In this document: piece by piece, positions 8,289-18,075 of the stretch
Layout of the letters: the number at the start of each line of letters is the position of its first letter
Position numbering within the stretch: the first letter of the stretch is position 1
Source: Marinomonas spartinae
Lineage (GTDB): Bacteria; Pseudomonadota; Gammaproteobacteria; Pseudomonadales; Marinomonadaceae
NCBI RefSeq assembly: GCF_016461715.1
Contig: NZ_JAEMUI010000019.1
Location: forward strand, 1 to 64,000
DNA: 64,000 bases
Direction of reading: 5' to 3'
Notes under the pieces: model-generated
Told to the model about the DNA's origin: nothing
Database searches by the model: none
Seen by the model: only the letters and a program-made list of their open reading frames with translations
Position numbers and translations under genes: made by a program

Positions 8289-8429
8289 GAGGCTGTCGCA
8301 AAACTACTGCGCTTGGATAATTCAGCGTTAAAAATCGCCTCAAAATGCTCATTTATAGTTATAAACTCCGCTTTATTCGGCGTTTTTTGTCTTGCCTTAT
8401 CTTCGATCGTTACCTTTTGCGACACCCTC
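8289..8429. mobile_element. MITE-like non-autonomous element, 141 bp
   Basis: The ends are 15-base inverted repeats with one mismatch (GAGGCTGTCGCAAAA on the left; the complement of TTTTGCGACACCCTC on the right). The flanks are similar (TTAAA on both sides), possibly a target duplication. The interior has no open gene. The element sits 28 bases upstream of the LysM gene's start, so it may have displaced or now supply that promoter. The rest of 8261-8624 holds only this element and the hairpin at 8551-8599. Confidence 0.7.
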
Positions 8430-8550
8430 TTAAATGTCTTATGTCTACTTATGGATATAGCGATAAGAGAATACGAGACTCAGGTAATTTTTTGTGGCTA
8501 AAAAATACTAGCGTTTTTTACTTAGGTAAACAAGAATGGCTGCCTTGAGT

Positions 8551-8599
8551 ACCAGGTAAAGAATAAGGGTCTCTAGGATTGCCTTATTCTTTACCTGGT
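8551..8599. terminator. Long perfect hairpin between the LysM gene and efeB
   Basis: ACCAGGTAAAGAATAAGG is followed after 13 bases by its exact complement, an 18-bp stem. It is the expected place for the end of the efe operon (stop at 8625). However, the T-run (GGTTTTTACG) lies on the plus-strand side, so it is a classical terminator only for plus-strand transcription. On the minus strand it would be a stable 3' hairpin without a U tract. Confidence 0.65.
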
Positions 8600-8624
8600 T
8601 TTTACGTTTTCGTGTTTTGTGTGT

Positions 8625-9998
8625 TTAGCTTTCTAGCAGACCTTGGGCAAAATAATCTCCTGGTTTTTTCACGCCTGGTAAGGCAAAGAAATAACCTCCC
8701 CCAAATGGCTTGATGTATTCTTCTAATGGCTCGCCGTTTAAGCGTTCCTGCACTGTGATAAAGCCCGCCTTTAAGTCTGCTTGATAGGCTAGGAAGAGCA
8801 GTCCCATTTCCAGTTGGCCAGCATTGGTCACACCATCTGAGTAGTTATAAGCGCGGCGTAAAAGCTGGTGTTGGTTAAAGCCTGGCGTTCTGGGGTTCGC
8901 TAAGCGCATATGGGCATCCAGCGGAATGATTTTGCCTTTTGGATCTTTGGAGTAATCAGGTATGTCGTGTTCGTGTTTCATGCCTAAAGGCGCCCCCGTA
9001 CCTCGCTCCCGACCAAAAATGGCTTCTTGTTCTTGTAGCGGTGTTCTGTCCCACTGTTCGACGAAAAAGCGAATGGTTCGTACGGCCAAATAACTGCCGC
9101 CAGTAGCCCATTTGGGTTCTTGGTTTTCTGGGGTGACGAGAATGACTTCGTCGGCCACTTTTGGATCTTTTGTATTGGGGTTGACCGTTCCGTCTTTGAA
9201 GCCAAGTAGATTGATTGGGGTTTCTTTGCCTGCGGTTGCCGCCACGTGGTTGGAGATAAAACCGTCGCGACGCCAGCGCACGCTCAGTGTGGCTGGCGTG
9301 TGTTTAATGATGTCGCGCATCGCGTGAATCACGGTTTCGGGAGAATTCGCGCAGAACTGGATTAATAAGTCTCCATGGCAGTTTTCAGCTTGTAAGGCAT
9401 CGTTTGGAAAACGCGTCATGTTGACGAGATGCTTGGGTTTTTTATTTGCTAAGCCAAAGCGCTCGTCAAACAAACTGGCGCCGAGTGCAACAGTGAGGGT
9501 TAGATTATCTGGGTTGATATAAGTGCCTACAATACCAGAGTCTAACGGGGGAAACTTATCCCCTGTACTAGGTGGCTTGCCGCCTTGGGTTAGAAACGCT
9601 GCCCGTTCGGTGAGGGTTTTGAAGAGGCCTTTTAAATCGTCGTTGTTATAAGCGATCACGTCAAAAGCAACGACGCAAGCCGACGCTGGAGGAGGGTTTA
9701 AAATTCCGCTTTGGTATGCGCCGTAAAAAGGCTGTTTCATTTGACGGCTGGTATAAAATTCAGCGTCGAACGAGCCTTCGTCCGCTTTCATGTTTTCCTC
9801 CATCATACCCGCTGATCCGGCCAGTGCCTGAGTAGAGACGGCGCTACCGAGAGCGACAGCCCCGCCAAAGGCACCAAGACCTTTAAGTAAATTACGGCGC
9901 TCTTGGATGATTGAGTCATGATTTTGTACGGTTTTTTCTGTTTGATTAGTTTTTTTTGTCTGTCTGGATTGTAATAGAGAATGAAACGGGCAATTCAT
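8625..9998 (-). CDS. efeB: EfeB, Tat-exported DyP-type heme peroxidase of the ferrous iron uptake system
   Basis: This 457-residue DyP peroxidase starts at the ATG at 9998, where GAGGGG lies 6 bases upstream; an in-frame ATG at 10022 lacks a good site. A twin-arginine signal is present ([20 protein letters not shown], residues ~32-52), so the folded heme protein is exported to the periplasm. The DyP motif GFKDGT (GXXDG, distal Asp) and a late RRAYNYSDG stretch are visible. EfeB works with EfeU and EfeO, oxidising ferrous iron or acting on heme. It is the last gene of efeU-efeM-efeO-efeB, 139 bases after efeO. Confidence 0.93.
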   Translation of the reverse strand: MNCPFHSLLQSRQTKKTNQTEKTVQNHDSIIQERRNLLKGLGAFGGAVALGSAVSTQALAGSAGMMEENMKADEGSFDAEFYTSRQMKQPFYGAYQSGILNPPPASACVVAFDVIAYNNDDLKGLFKTLTERAAFLTQGGKPPSTGDKFPPLDSGIVGTYINPDNLTLTVALGASLFDERFGLANKKPKHLVNMTRFPNDALQAENCHGDLLIQFCANSPETVIHAMRDIIKHTPATLSVRWRRDGFISNHVAATAGKETPINLLGFKDGTVNPNTKDPKVADEVILVTPENQEPKWATGGSYLAVRTIRFFVEQWDRTPLQEQEAIFGRERGTGAPLGMKHEHDIPDYSKDPKGKIIPLDAHMRLANPRTPGFNQHQLLRRAYNYSDGVTNAGQLEMGLLFLAYQADLKAGFITVQERLNGEPLEEYIKPFGGGYFFALPGVKKPGDYFAQGLLES

Positions 9999-10137
9999 GT
10001 TATTCCCCTCAAATATGGTCACTTGCTACGCTTTCGCTCTGCTCCAGCGGATCGCGTAACGGTTTGTTGATGAACTGGCCGAATATCTTCGCCCAGTGTT
10101 TTTTTGTGTGCTTGTCTCATGAGTTATGCACGCTTGC

Positions 10138-11283
10138 TTAGTTCAGACCAAGGTTGCCGCGCAGTTTTGCTAAGTCTTCCGCCAGTTCGGTAATCGGCCC
10201 TTTTAAACGCTTTCTGTCCTGCTCTGATAGCTGGTTATAAGGCTCGAAGCCAGTGTCGGTTTTGTAACGTGCCAAAATCTCATTGACCTGTTTGAAGTTG
10301 TTTTCAATGCGGTTTTGTAATGGGGGATTAATCTTGTCCATCATCGGCTTGAATAAGAAGACGATTTTTTGAGCCCCCTCCACATTAGCGTTGAAATCGT
10401 CCAGATCGGTGTGGGCGTAACGATCTTCTTCGCCACTGAGTTTACTAGACGCCACTTCTTCAATGAGGCCAGCTGCACCACCGACGACGGTAGAAGGAGG
10501 GAAGGGCAGATTACGAATGCGGCCCTGTAACTCCAGCACATCTTTATCAAGCTGATCGGCTAACGCTTTACTATCAGACAAGTTGTTGGCTTTCCAGAGG
10601 TCGTATTCAAGACGATGGAAACCTGTGAAGTGTGGATCTTTTGCTCCCATGGCAAAGGCATCTTCACGGGCATCAATACGGTTGTCTAGATCAGAAAATA
10701 ATTCGGCAATGGGTTCAATCCGCTCATAATGCACACGCGCTTGGCTGTAAAGTGCCTTGGCTTTGTCCATCTCGTTGGCACGAATGGCATCAGTAAAGGC
10801 TTGGGTCGCCTTAGTCAATTGACGGGTTTCATTCATTACATAGAATTTGTACTCGGCAATAGGCCCAATAAAATCGTTACTGGTGATTTTATAAGGTTTG
10901 TTCTGACCGTCGCTTTGCACGGTAAGTTTTCCGTGAGGATTGGTTAATAAGCCACAGGTCATCTCATAGGTGCCAGGTTCTAGGGTAACGGTCATTTTTT
11001 GCTGAAAGCCTGGGATGATGTTTTCCCGTTCGGCAACGACCATAACACCATCAAGAATTTCCCATTCCAGTGCTCGCATACTTTGGTTGCGAATAATAAA
11101 TTGTACTTTGCCCGCAGGAACGGTAAGTTCCATAGGCTGACACTTTTTATCGTTGACCTCGACATGGTATTGCGGGACATCGCTGGCGAATGCACTACAA
11201 GATGCCAGAAAACTCCCTGTCGTCACTGCCAACAGAGCAGGTTTTCGCCAGACATTTTTGAATAAACTAGATGAGGCCGACAT
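10138..11283 (-). CDS. efeO: EfeO, periplasmic iron-binding protein (cupredoxin plus imelysin/M75 domains)
   Basis: The start at 11283 has GGAGAG about 4 bases upstream and gives 381 residues. A signal sequence ends near SAFASDVP. Next comes a cupredoxin domain of about 100 residues (Cys in [13 protein letters not shown], and [13 protein letters not shown]), then an M75 imelysin domain with the metal-binding HXXE motif as GFHRLE. EfeO captures ferrous or ferric iron in the periplasm for the EfeU permease. It is homologous over its M75 part to the efeM product just upstream in the operon (shared [20 protein letters not shown]-type segment). Confidence 0.92.
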   Translation of the reverse strand: MSASSSLFKNVWRKPALLAVTTGSFLASCSAFASDVPQYHVEVNDKKCQPMELTVPAGKVQFIIRNQSMRALEWEILDGVMVVAERENIIPGFQQKMTVTLEPGTYEMTCGLLTNPHGKLTVQSDGQNKPYKITSNDFIGPIAEYKFYVMNETRQLTKATQAFTDAIRANEMDKAKALYSQARVHYERIEPIAELFSDLDNRIDAREDAFAMGAKDPHFTGFHRLEYDLWKANNLSDSKALADQLDKDVLELQGRIRNLPFPPSTVVGGAAGLIEEVASSKLSGEEDRYAHTDLDDFNANVEGAQKIVFLFKPMMDKINPPLQNRIENNFKQVNEILARYKTDTGFEPYNQLSEQDRKRLKGPITELAEDLAKLRGNLGLN

Positions 11284-11354
11284 GTTTCTCTCCATAAGCA
11301 ACACCCGGTTTGAAACCAATCAAACCGTGGTGTTTGATGTGATCGTATGATGGA

Positions 11355-12176
11355 TTAATTAAGGTTGAGTTCGCCACGAAGCAGAGACAAGTCTTCTGCC
11401 AATACCGTAATTGGACCTTTTAATGCTAGACGATCTTTATCGGTCAATTTATCGTAGGATTCAAAGCCTGTTGGAGTACGGTATTTCGCTAAAATACTAT
11501 CAACGCGCTTGAAGTTGTTGTCGATTTTTCTGACTAAGGTTGGATTCTTCTCAATGAGAAGTGGTTTTAGTAAGGAAACGATTTTTTGCGCCCCATCGAC
11601 ATTTGCTTGAAAGTCGTCAAGGTCGGTACGGGCGTAACGGTCTTCTTCACCACTAATTTTACTGGAGGCCACTTCTTCAATTAAGCCAGCGGCACCGCCC
11701 ACTACTGCGCTAGGGGGGAAAGCCAAGTTGGTGAGTCGTTTATGCAGTTCAAGTGTATCTTGATAAAGTTTCTCTGCATAAGGCTTCATACCTTTGGTGG
11801 TGTTGTCTGCCCACAGTGCTTTTTCGATACGATGGAAGCCTGTGAAATTGGGGTCTTCTGCGCCTTTGGCATAATCATCTTCTCGGGCATCCATACTGCC
11901 ATCAAGGTCGGAGAACAATTCGGCAACCGGTTCAATTCGCTCATAATGCACGCGAGCAGGAGAGTAGAGTTGTTTGGCTTTTTGCACGTCCCCTGCGATA
12001 ACCGCATCTGTAAAGGCTTTTGTATCTTTCACCAAACCATCGACTTGTTCAATAACATAGAACTTGTAGTCGGTAATGGGAGCAACCAAATCAGAAGCCT
12101 GTGTTTTGGCTTGAGCCATGGTTGAACAAGCGGCGATAGACACCGCAAGAGCAAGCGTTGAGAGAGTAGTTTTCAT
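11355..12176 (-). CDS. efeM: EfeM-like periplasmic M75 protein without cupredoxin domain
   Basis: This 273-residue protein has a signal peptide ([15 protein letters not shown]) and a single M75/imelysin domain. The HXXE iron site is GFHRIE. It has no cupredoxin domain, matching the short EfeM form known from bacteria such as Pseudomonas. Much of it matches the M75 half of EfeO next door almost residue for residue ([34 protein letters not shown]), so the two arose by duplication. GGAGTCAC precedes the start. It lies 74 bases after efeU and 71 before efeO. By inference it is a second iron-binding receptor for EfeU. Confidence 0.88.
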   Translation of the reverse strand: MKTTLSTLALAVSIAACSTMAQAKTQASDLVAPITDYKFYVIEQVDGLVKDTKAFTDAVIAGDVQKAKQLYSPARVHYERIEPVAELFSDLDGSMDAREDDYAKGAEDPNFTGFHRIEKALWADNTTKGMKPYAEKLYQDTLELHKRLTNLAFPPSAVVGGAAGLIEEVASSKISGEEDRYARTDLDDFQANVDGAQKIVSLLKPLLIEKNPTLVRKIDNNFKRVDSILAKYRTPTGFESYDKLTDKDRLALKGPITVLAEDLSLLRGELNLN

Positions 12177-12250
12177 TAGTGACTCCGTATCGTTGTTGTT
12201 TAAGAGTAGAGCGTTTGTAATAGATTGTTTTACTTGTTATTCCGGTTGAT

Positions 12251-13108
12251 CTAAGACGTCCCACTATTCGCCGTACGACTGGTGGGGTTAGAAGTGAGAT
12301 CATCCTTCTTGAAGAACCAATACAGCGCGGGAAGAAGATAAATAAAGTAGATGGCGACTTCGCTGACCGTGGGGGTTTCTTGGTAACCCAATAAACCTTC
12401 TAATAAGGTGCCAAACACACTATGTGTCGACAGAAGGTCACTGGCATTAAAGGCGATGCCTTGGAAGTAGTTCCAAACACCCGCTTCGTGCAGCGATCGA
12501 ATGGCGCCTGCAGCAAGGCCCGCTGCCACAAATAAAATAAATAAGCTGGTCCAACGGAAGAAGGCGCCCAGTGGTAATTTGAGACCACCTAAATAAATGG
12601 CAAAGCCCAATAAGACGGCCAAAGCTAAGCCTGTCACCGCCCCTAGTGGTGCAGAAGTACCAGCGCCTTGTTGGAAGGCAGAGAGAAGAAAGAAGACGGA
12701 TTCTAATCCTTCACGGGCGACTGCTAGAAACACCATGCCAACCAAGGCCCAACCTTGACGAGAACCTTGGTGTTTGCCCAGTGCCTTATCGATGGAACTG
12801 TGTAGATCTGTTTTGACTGAGGCCGCTGCTTTACGCATCCAAAACACCATGTAGGTCAACATACCCACTGCGATGGCGGCAACGATGGCTTCGAATAATT
12901 CCTGCTGTTTTTGAGGAAACTCGCCAGTGGTTTCATTAATGCCATAACCAATAGCCAAGCAGAGTAGTGCGGCACTGAAAACACCACCCCAAACGGCTGG
13001 CATCCAATGTCCGCGTTGAGTGCGTTTAAGGTAACCTGCGATAAGGCTGACGATTAACGCCGCTTCAAGTCCTTCTCGGAGCATGATTAGAAAGGGAACA
13101 AAAAACAT
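12251..13108 (-). CDS. efeU: EfeU, FTR1-family iron permease
   Basis: This 285-residue inner-membrane permease has about seven hydrophobic segments and two REGLE motifs (MLREGLEAAL near residue 11; AREGLESVFF in the middle), the iron-handling signature of FTR1/EfeU permeases. The ATG at 13108, with AAGGTG upstream, is preferred over a GTG nine bases earlier. It is the first gene of the efe operon. The Fur-like box at about 13175-13197 lies some 70 bases upstream, so iron repression of the whole operon is likely. Confidence 0.93.
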   Translation of the reverse strand: MFFVPFLIMLREGLEAALIVSLIAGYLKRTQRGHWMPAVWGGVFSAALLCLAIGYGINETTGEFPQKQQELFEAIVAAIAVGMLTYMVFWMRKAAASVKTDLHSSIDKALGKHQGSRQGWALVGMVFLAVAREGLESVFFLLSAFQQGAGTSAPLGAVTGLALAVLLGFAIYLGGLKLPLGAFFRWTSLFILFVAAGLAAGAIRSLHEAGVWNYFQGIAFNASDLLSTHSVFGTLLEGLLGYQETPTVSEVAIYFIYLLPALYWFFKKDDLTSNPTSRTANSGTS

Positions 13109-13497
13109 AGGTGACACCTTGCCTGTGAGTGATAAAAGCTAAAAAATATCGAAATGTAATGTGTTTTATAAATACTAATGATAATGAATATCAATATTGT
13201 TTTATTATATGTATGTTCAGTTCAGGTGTTAGTATCCTGACAACTTATTCGCATTTTTTCCTTATTGTTGGCGTTTAGATTGTTTATTTATGTGGGAGGT
13301 TTGTTTCTTAACGAATGGTTAGGTATGTCTTAGCAGAGGGTTAGAGAGGCTTTAACTATCGTATGTCTAGTGTAGGTAGAACAGGCTTTATGCACATAAC
13401 GCAACATTTAATTTGTGTTATTGAGTAGGTAAATGGCAGCGATACGGTTAGTATGACGCCCTTAGCTCAATGGTATTGAGCGTTAATTAGGCTAACT
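13109..13497. other. Divergent intergenic region, efeU and methyltransferase promoters
   Basis: These 389 bases carry the Fur-like box close to efeU and otherwise AT-rich sequence. No gene or strong hairpin was seen. Confidence 0.5.
13175..13197. promoter_or_regulatory. Probable Fur box upstream of efeU
   Basis: The sequence CTAATGATAATGAATATCAA is close to repeats of the Fur hexamer GATAAT and its complement. It sits about 70 bases before the start of an iron-uptake operon, exactly where Fur repression is expected. Confidence 0.65.
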
Positions 13498-14157
13498 ATG
13501 TCAACTTTTCGTGTGCGTTATCAAACATTAGAGTTTGATCTTTCCGATATTCACGTACGTACTCTTCGCGATAATCAACAATTTTCCGATGATGAGAATG
13601 AAGCTCTAAATCTAGGTATTTCCTCTGCTACTTGGCCGCTATTCGGCATTATTTGGCCTTCAGGTGAGGTGTTAGCGCATCTGATGTATACCCATAACAT
13701 CGATGGGTTACGTATTTTAGAAGTGGGCTGCGGTATTGGTTTGGCCAGCTTGGTATTGAATCATCGTCATGCCAATATTACCGCGACGGATTATCATCCA
13801 GAAGCAGGGCGTTTTTTGAGTGCAAATGTATTGCTTAATGGGGATCGCCCCATTCCATTTGTACGAACTGGTTGGCAAGATGGCGAGACTTCATTAGGTC
13901 AGTATGATTGCATTATTGGTAGTGATTTGTTGTATGAGCGCTCCCATGTGGACATGCTAGCGGATTTTATTGACTGTCATGCGGCGCCAGATTGTGAAGT
14001 GATTTTGGTTGATCCTGGTCGAGGCCATCATGCTGTGTTTAGTAAGAAAATGGTGTCATTAGGGTATCAACATAGTCAAAGTAAACCGTTAGAAACGAGT
14101 TATTTGCTGAAACCTTTTAAGGGGCAGATCCTTAGCTATCATCGTTCTAAAATTTGA
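13498..14157 (+). CDS. SAM-dependent methyltransferase of the methyltransferase-16 type
   Basis: This 219-residue class I methyltransferase has SAM-binding motif I as ILEVGCGIGLASLVL (about residues 72-86), the acidic end of strand 2 as ITATDYHPEA, and a later SDLLYE motif. The SGEVLA start and the SDLLYE pattern resemble the lysine/nicotinamide N-methyltransferase-like group (family 16), whose bacterial members have mostly unknown substrates. It stands alone, divergent from efeU and convergent with the LtaS-like gene. The ribosome site is weak. Confidence 0.75.
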   Translation: MSTFRVRYQTLEFDLSDIHVRTLRDNQQFSDDENEALNLGISSATWPLFGIIWPSGEVLAHLMYTHNIDGLRILEVGCGIGLASLVLNHRHANITATDYHPEAGRFLSANVLLNGDRPIPFVRTGWQDGETSLGQYDCIIGSDLLYERSHVDMLADFIDCHAAPDCEVILVDPGRGHHAVFSKKMVSLGYQHSQSKPLETSYLLKPFKGQILSYHRSKI

Positions 14158-14234
14158 TGGCAGGGTTTGTGATCGTCGTTATCCGGCAAAAAGGCTTTAC
14201 ATTAAGAGCCTGAATTCGCTAACCGGTCGAATGT

Positions 14235-14264
14235 GAAGCCGAGCATCGCTCGGCTTCTGTTTGT
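14235..14264. terminator. Terminator between convergent genes
   Basis: GAAGCCGAGC, loop ATC and GCTCGGCTTC form a perfect 10-bp stem, followed on the plus strand by TGTTTGTTTATT. It serves the methyltransferase gene and, in reverse, could serve the converging LtaS-like gene. Confidence 0.8.
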
Positions 14265-16226
14265 TTATTCCTCGCTTTCTCTTGGTATGTTGTATTTTTT
14301 GTCTTCATAGAGCCAAGTGCCGAGTAATGGATGGGCAATGGCTTCGCTGATGAGCTCTGGGCTGACATCTTTAGAGGCTTCTAAACGATGGTTTCGATAA
14401 ATAAAGGTCTTTGGCGGCAATTTGGGCTGTAATATGACCACTTGATTACCACGCATAAAGGCTTGGTTTTGATTGAATTGCATAATGGCTCGGCCCACAT
14501 AGCTGGCATCTCGTTTGGTTAGGTCTTGTCCTATCATCGGGTGCGACGAGTTGATACCGATTAAAGACAGCAGGGTTGGTGCTAGATCAATTTGGCTAAT
14601 AAGACGATGATCTTCCTGCGGCTGAACATCTGCGCCTAAGATTAATCCAGGAATATGGAAGTTGGTAATGGGAACCAATTCTGGTCGGCTAGAGCGGGCA
14701 TCGTGATCGGCGACAATAAGAAACACCGTATTTTTCCAATAGTTAGACTTTTTCGCCATATCAAAAAATTTGCCTACTGCGTAATCCGCGTATTTTACCG
14801 CATTCTCACGAGAGTTTTTCGGTGTGTTGTAATCTTCAATTTTGCCATCAGGAAAATCAAAAGGGTCGTGATTGGAGGAACTAAACACAAGACTAAAGAA
14901 GGGTCTGTTATGCTGAGCTTTTTCAATAAATGTCTCGTTGGCTTTTTTGAACAGGTCTTCGTCGCTGACGCCCCAAGAGGCAACAAACTCAGGGTTTACA
15001 AAGTCCTTTTCTTCAATAATGCTGTCGAAACCATTGCCTAAGAAAAAGGCTTTCATGTTATCAAAATGCGCACCACCTCCGTAGATAAAGCTGGTGTCGT
15101 ATCCCTTCTGCCCCAGTAATTTCGCAAGAGTGAAAAAGCCCGTTTGAGAGTTGGGTAGTTTAACCGTACTACGTGCTGGTGTTGGGACGAACCCGGTCAC
15201 GACGGCCTCGATTCCTCGCACAGAGCGTGTGCCTGTTGCGTAAAGTTGGTTAAAAGCCCAGCCCTCTTTGGCTAATTTGTCGTATTCAGGAGATAGCGGT
15301 AGGCCTCCTAGGCTGCCAATAAATTGTGCCCCTTGGCTTTCTTGCAAAATAATCACGAGGTTTTTGGGGTGTTTGTATTGATGGGTCGCGGTTTGCTTGT
15401 GCAAAGTGGGGAAGTCTTTCGACACAAAGTCCGCTTCTTTTAGTCCCATGGATTTATGTATGTTGGAGAGAATGTCTGCTTTGCTCATTTGCGGATAAAG
15501 TTGAAACGAGCTGACCTCATCTTGCATCTGACTGACCGCATAGAGCATGGAGTAAGCTGAATTGAGGGTTAGGCTATTGACCAAAGGATCATTGGTAAAG
15601 GCTGTATAGCTTGGATTAATGGCTCGATGTTGCAAGCTAGAGCGCGCGGCTAATACGCCAAGAAGTAAAATGAGAACGGCGAGAACCGGTCGTTCAAACC
15701 ATTTTGGTTGTGGCTTGTTGGTGATGTGCTGTTTGCGCATTAAATAATAAATGCCCACAAAAGCGGCAATCGTGACCAGTAACGATAAGGCAAGGGTGAG
15801 TTTATGCCCCGCCATAAGCATGGAAAACACTTCTTTGGGGTAGATTAAATATTCAACGAACAGTCGGTTTGGGCGTAAATTGTACTCGTTGATGAAGGCG
15901 GGTGTTGACGCTTCCATAAAGACACAAAAAACAAAGGCTGCCGAGAGCCAAATGCGGCATACAATATCCCAGACACGATTAATATAAGGAATGCCGGAGA
16001 CTAGTACAGCAAAGAGTGCGGGTAAGGCGGCTAGATAGGCCAAAGAGGCTAAGTCAATACGCAAACCAAACCCTAGTATGGTGAGCCAGTCTTTAAACGA
16101 ATCGACGCGCTCATGTTGCCAGATGATCAGAGCGAGCCGGCTTAGGGTTAAGGTGCATAATGTAATGAGTAAAAAAGTAAGAAAGGGTTTGAGCGGAGAG
16201 CGGTATCGACTTAACGCATTTGCCAT
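14265..16226 (-). CDS. LtaS-like membrane phosphoglycerol transferase / sulfatase-family protein
   Basis: The ATG at 16226 gives 653 residues; a TTG 12 bases earlier is possible. About five N-terminal membrane spans (to ~200) are followed by a periplasmic alkaline-phosphatase/sulfatase-fold domain. Visible motifs are LVIILQESQGA (metal-binding Glu), ATGTRSVRGIE with the nucleophile Thr near residue 330, GGGAHFDNM, FSSSNHDPF and IVADHDAR (metal-binding Asp/His). In Gram-negatives such proteins transfer phosphoglycerol or phosphoethanolamine to envelope glycans, such as periplasmic glucans or LPS. The acceptor here is unknown. It is monocistronic. Confidence 0.85.
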   Translation of the reverse strand: MANALSRYRSPLKPFLTFLLITLCTLTLSRLALIIWQHERVDSFKDWLTILGFGLRIDLASLAYLAALPALFAVLVSGIPYINRVWDIVCRIWLSAAFVFCVFMEASTPAFINEYNLRPNRLFVEYLIYPKEVFSMLMAGHKLTLALSLLVTIAAFVGIYYLMRKQHITNKPQPKWFERPVLAVLILLLGVLAARSSLQHRAINPSYTAFTNDPLVNSLTLNSAYSMLYAVSQMQDEVSSFQLYPQMSKADILSNIHKSMGLKEADFVSKDFPTLHKQTATHQYKHPKNLVIILQESQGAQFIGSLGGLPLSPEYDKLAKEGWAFNQLYATGTRSVRGIEAVVTGFVPTPARSTVKLPNSQTGFFTLAKLLGQKGYDTSFIYGGGAHFDNMKAFFLGNGFDSIIEEKDFVNPEFVASWGVSDEDLFKKANETFIEKAQHNRPFFSLVFSSSNHDPFDFPDGKIEDYNTPKNSRENAVKYADYAVGKFFDMAKKSNYWKNTVFLIVADHDARSSRPELVPITNFHIPGLILGADVQPQEDHRLISQIDLAPTLLSLIGINSSHPMIGQDLTKRDASYVGRAIMQFNQNQAFMRGNQVVILQPKLPPKTFIYRNHRLEASKDVSPELISEAIAHPLLGTWLYEDKKYNIPRESEE

Positions 16227-16373
16227 ATTAGAAACCAAACTGAAGGGTGAAAACGCTTGAGTATAGTATAAAATATGAAAATATGTTTCATAAATATTTC
16301 AAAAAAATAGCGCTAATGTGACAGCCTAATAGGAAGATATGCTGCATAAAGCGGTAAAACAGGCTACCCATAA

Positions 16374-16405
16374 AAACACCCTATTCTTGCCAGAATAGGG
16401 TGTTT
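16374..16405 (-). terminator. Intrinsic terminator after the PepSY gene
   Basis: AAACACCCTATTCT and its exact complement form a 14-bp stem with a 4-base loop. On the minus strand it is followed by TTTTTA, right after the stop at 16412. Confidence 0.85.
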
Positions 16406-16411
16406 GATTCT

Positions 16412-17824
16412 TTATTGGAGAATTGCGGTCTTACTACGAAGCCGTTTTTGCCAACGAATCGCGTCGATAAGTAAAAACACGACTAAGCTGATGCCCATTA
16501 CGGGGAGACTGATCGCAACAAAGAGGCTTACTACAAGGCTAATGGCTTTCCAGGTAGGTGATAGTTTGCTCCAAGCATCTAGCAGTGGTTTGGAGGTGGC
16601 CCCAGCGGTTGGACGTCGACGCCACCACATGGTGTATCCCCAAACAATCATGACACACAAAGACAAACCAAAAGCGGCTAATATGAGTTGATTGGCTAAA
16701 CCAAATAATAAGCCCATGTGAGCATCAATTCCCCAACGGATTAATTTGGCAATCAATGGGAAGTGAGCAAATTGCGCATGATCTAATACCGCTAAGGTGC
16801 TGCCATCGATGGCGACAGAGTCGACTTGAGTGGGCCATTCCCGATGGATTTCACGAACAAACCAAGCCGTATTGGCTTTTCTTGGTGGTTTGATCTCAAC
16901 CTTAGTGGAATGGATCCCCGCTGCTCGTGCGGTATTTAATACTTTGTCGAAAAGCTGGTCGGTTTCTGTTGCTGATGGCGCCGCTTGAGCCATGGCCATA
17001 TTAGTGCTGTTTGAATGACCAAGGTGATTTGCATGCTCACCCATGCCTGTGCTGTGCGCTGTCTTTTTAATATCTAGAGAGACGGAGGGTGTGACCCAAC
17101 CAATGTATTGGCGGACTGTGCTGATGTTACCACCGGCCCATTTAGACCAAGTCAGACCAGTAATTGAAAAGAACACCAGTCCAAGAAAAATCACTAAACC
17201 AAGTTGATAGTGACTTCTACGTTTTCTCAAATAGGGTGTGCGAGTGGCAAGCTCGGCTTGGTTTTTTTTACCTCCCTTATACCAAAGATATACGCCACCT
17301 AGCGCGGCAATCCACAACCAAGAAGCGGCCAGTTCACTGTAGTTTCGTCCCAAATCACCGAGTAACAGGGTTCGATGTAGGTAGTCTATAGTGGTACGAA
17401 GGGGCAGGACACCGCTGGTACCATAGACCCCTAAACTGCCGCGAACCGCTAAGTTATGAGGGTCAATAAAGACAGCGCGAACACCCGATAGGGTACTAGG
17501 ATCGAGAAACATGACGCGTGTGGTGTCCCCTGGTAGCGGTGCGGGTCGCACAGCAAATAGGGTGAGATCTTTCGACAAGGATTGGCGAGCAGCGGCTATT
17601 TGCTCTGTTAAAGGTTTATTTGGCCCTGTGCTATCAGTCTTGAGTTCGTGTTTATAGACGTAAGCCTCAAGTTGCGGGGTTAATACATAAGCGGTGCCTG
17701 TCAGCGCCGCGATGAAAATAAACGGGGCGACAAACATGCCAATATAAAAGTGTAAACGGGTGATCAATAATAACATGGCATTTTTCGAAGCGTCTGGCTT
17801 CTTCGTGTTTGGTAAATTGGACAT
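16412..17824 (-). CDS. PepSY-associated membrane protein (PiuB/iron-reductase-like)
   Basis: This protein has 470 residues from the ATG at 17824 (MSNLPNTKK); an upstream in-frame ATG at 17854 is less likely. It has the PepSY_TM layout: a first span with LLLITRLHFYIGMFVAPFIF, a periplasmic PepSY part, a span near residue 180 (WLWIAALGGVYLWYKGG), a middle span (LGLVIFLGLVFFSITGLTWS), a His/Met-rich loop (MGEHANHLGHSN), then two C-terminal spans ending in an Arg-rich tail. Related proteins accompany siderophore receptors and may reduce ferric-siderophores. It probably follows the DUF2946 gene, 250 bases upstream. Confidence 0.78.
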   Translation of the reverse strand: MSNLPNTKKPDASKNAMLLLITRLHFYIGMFVAPFIFIAALTGTAYVLTPQLEAYVYKHELKTDSTGPNKPLTEQIAAARQSLSKDLTLFAVRPAPLPGDTTRVMFLDPSTLSGVRAVFIDPHNLAVRGSLGVYGTSGVLPLRTTIDYLHRTLLLGDLGRNYSELAASWLWIAALGGVYLWYKGGKKNQAELATRTPYLRKRRSHYQLGLVIFLGLVFFSITGLTWSKWAGGNISTVRQYIGWVTPSVSLDIKKTAHSTGMGEHANHLGHSNSTNMAMAQAAPSATETDQLFDKVLNTARAAGIHSTKVEIKPPRKANTAWFVREIHREWPTQVDSVAIDGSTLAVLDHAQFAHFPLIAKLIRWGIDAHMGLLFGLANQLILAAFGLSLCVMIVWGYTMWWRRRPTAGATSKPLLDAWSKLSPTWKAISLVVSLFVAISLPVMGISLVVFLLIDAIRWQKRLRSKTAILQ

Positions 17825-18075
17825 AAATCTCATCTGTCTAACGGGATAAGCCACGTCTAAAAAGAGCGAAACTTATCTAACAATAAAGTAAGCGATAGGT
17901 GCCCTTTGCGCGATGACGTGCTTGGCCGATACGATGTAAAAGAGAGGCGCAAAGACTGTTAGAAAAGCCTCTACTTAGCCTTTTCACGATCGTTCAAAGG
18001 TCTCAGTTTTCTATTAGGTAACGGCTTAACTTGATGATATGACGTGACAGGTTGTCATGTGCCGTCATCAGGATG

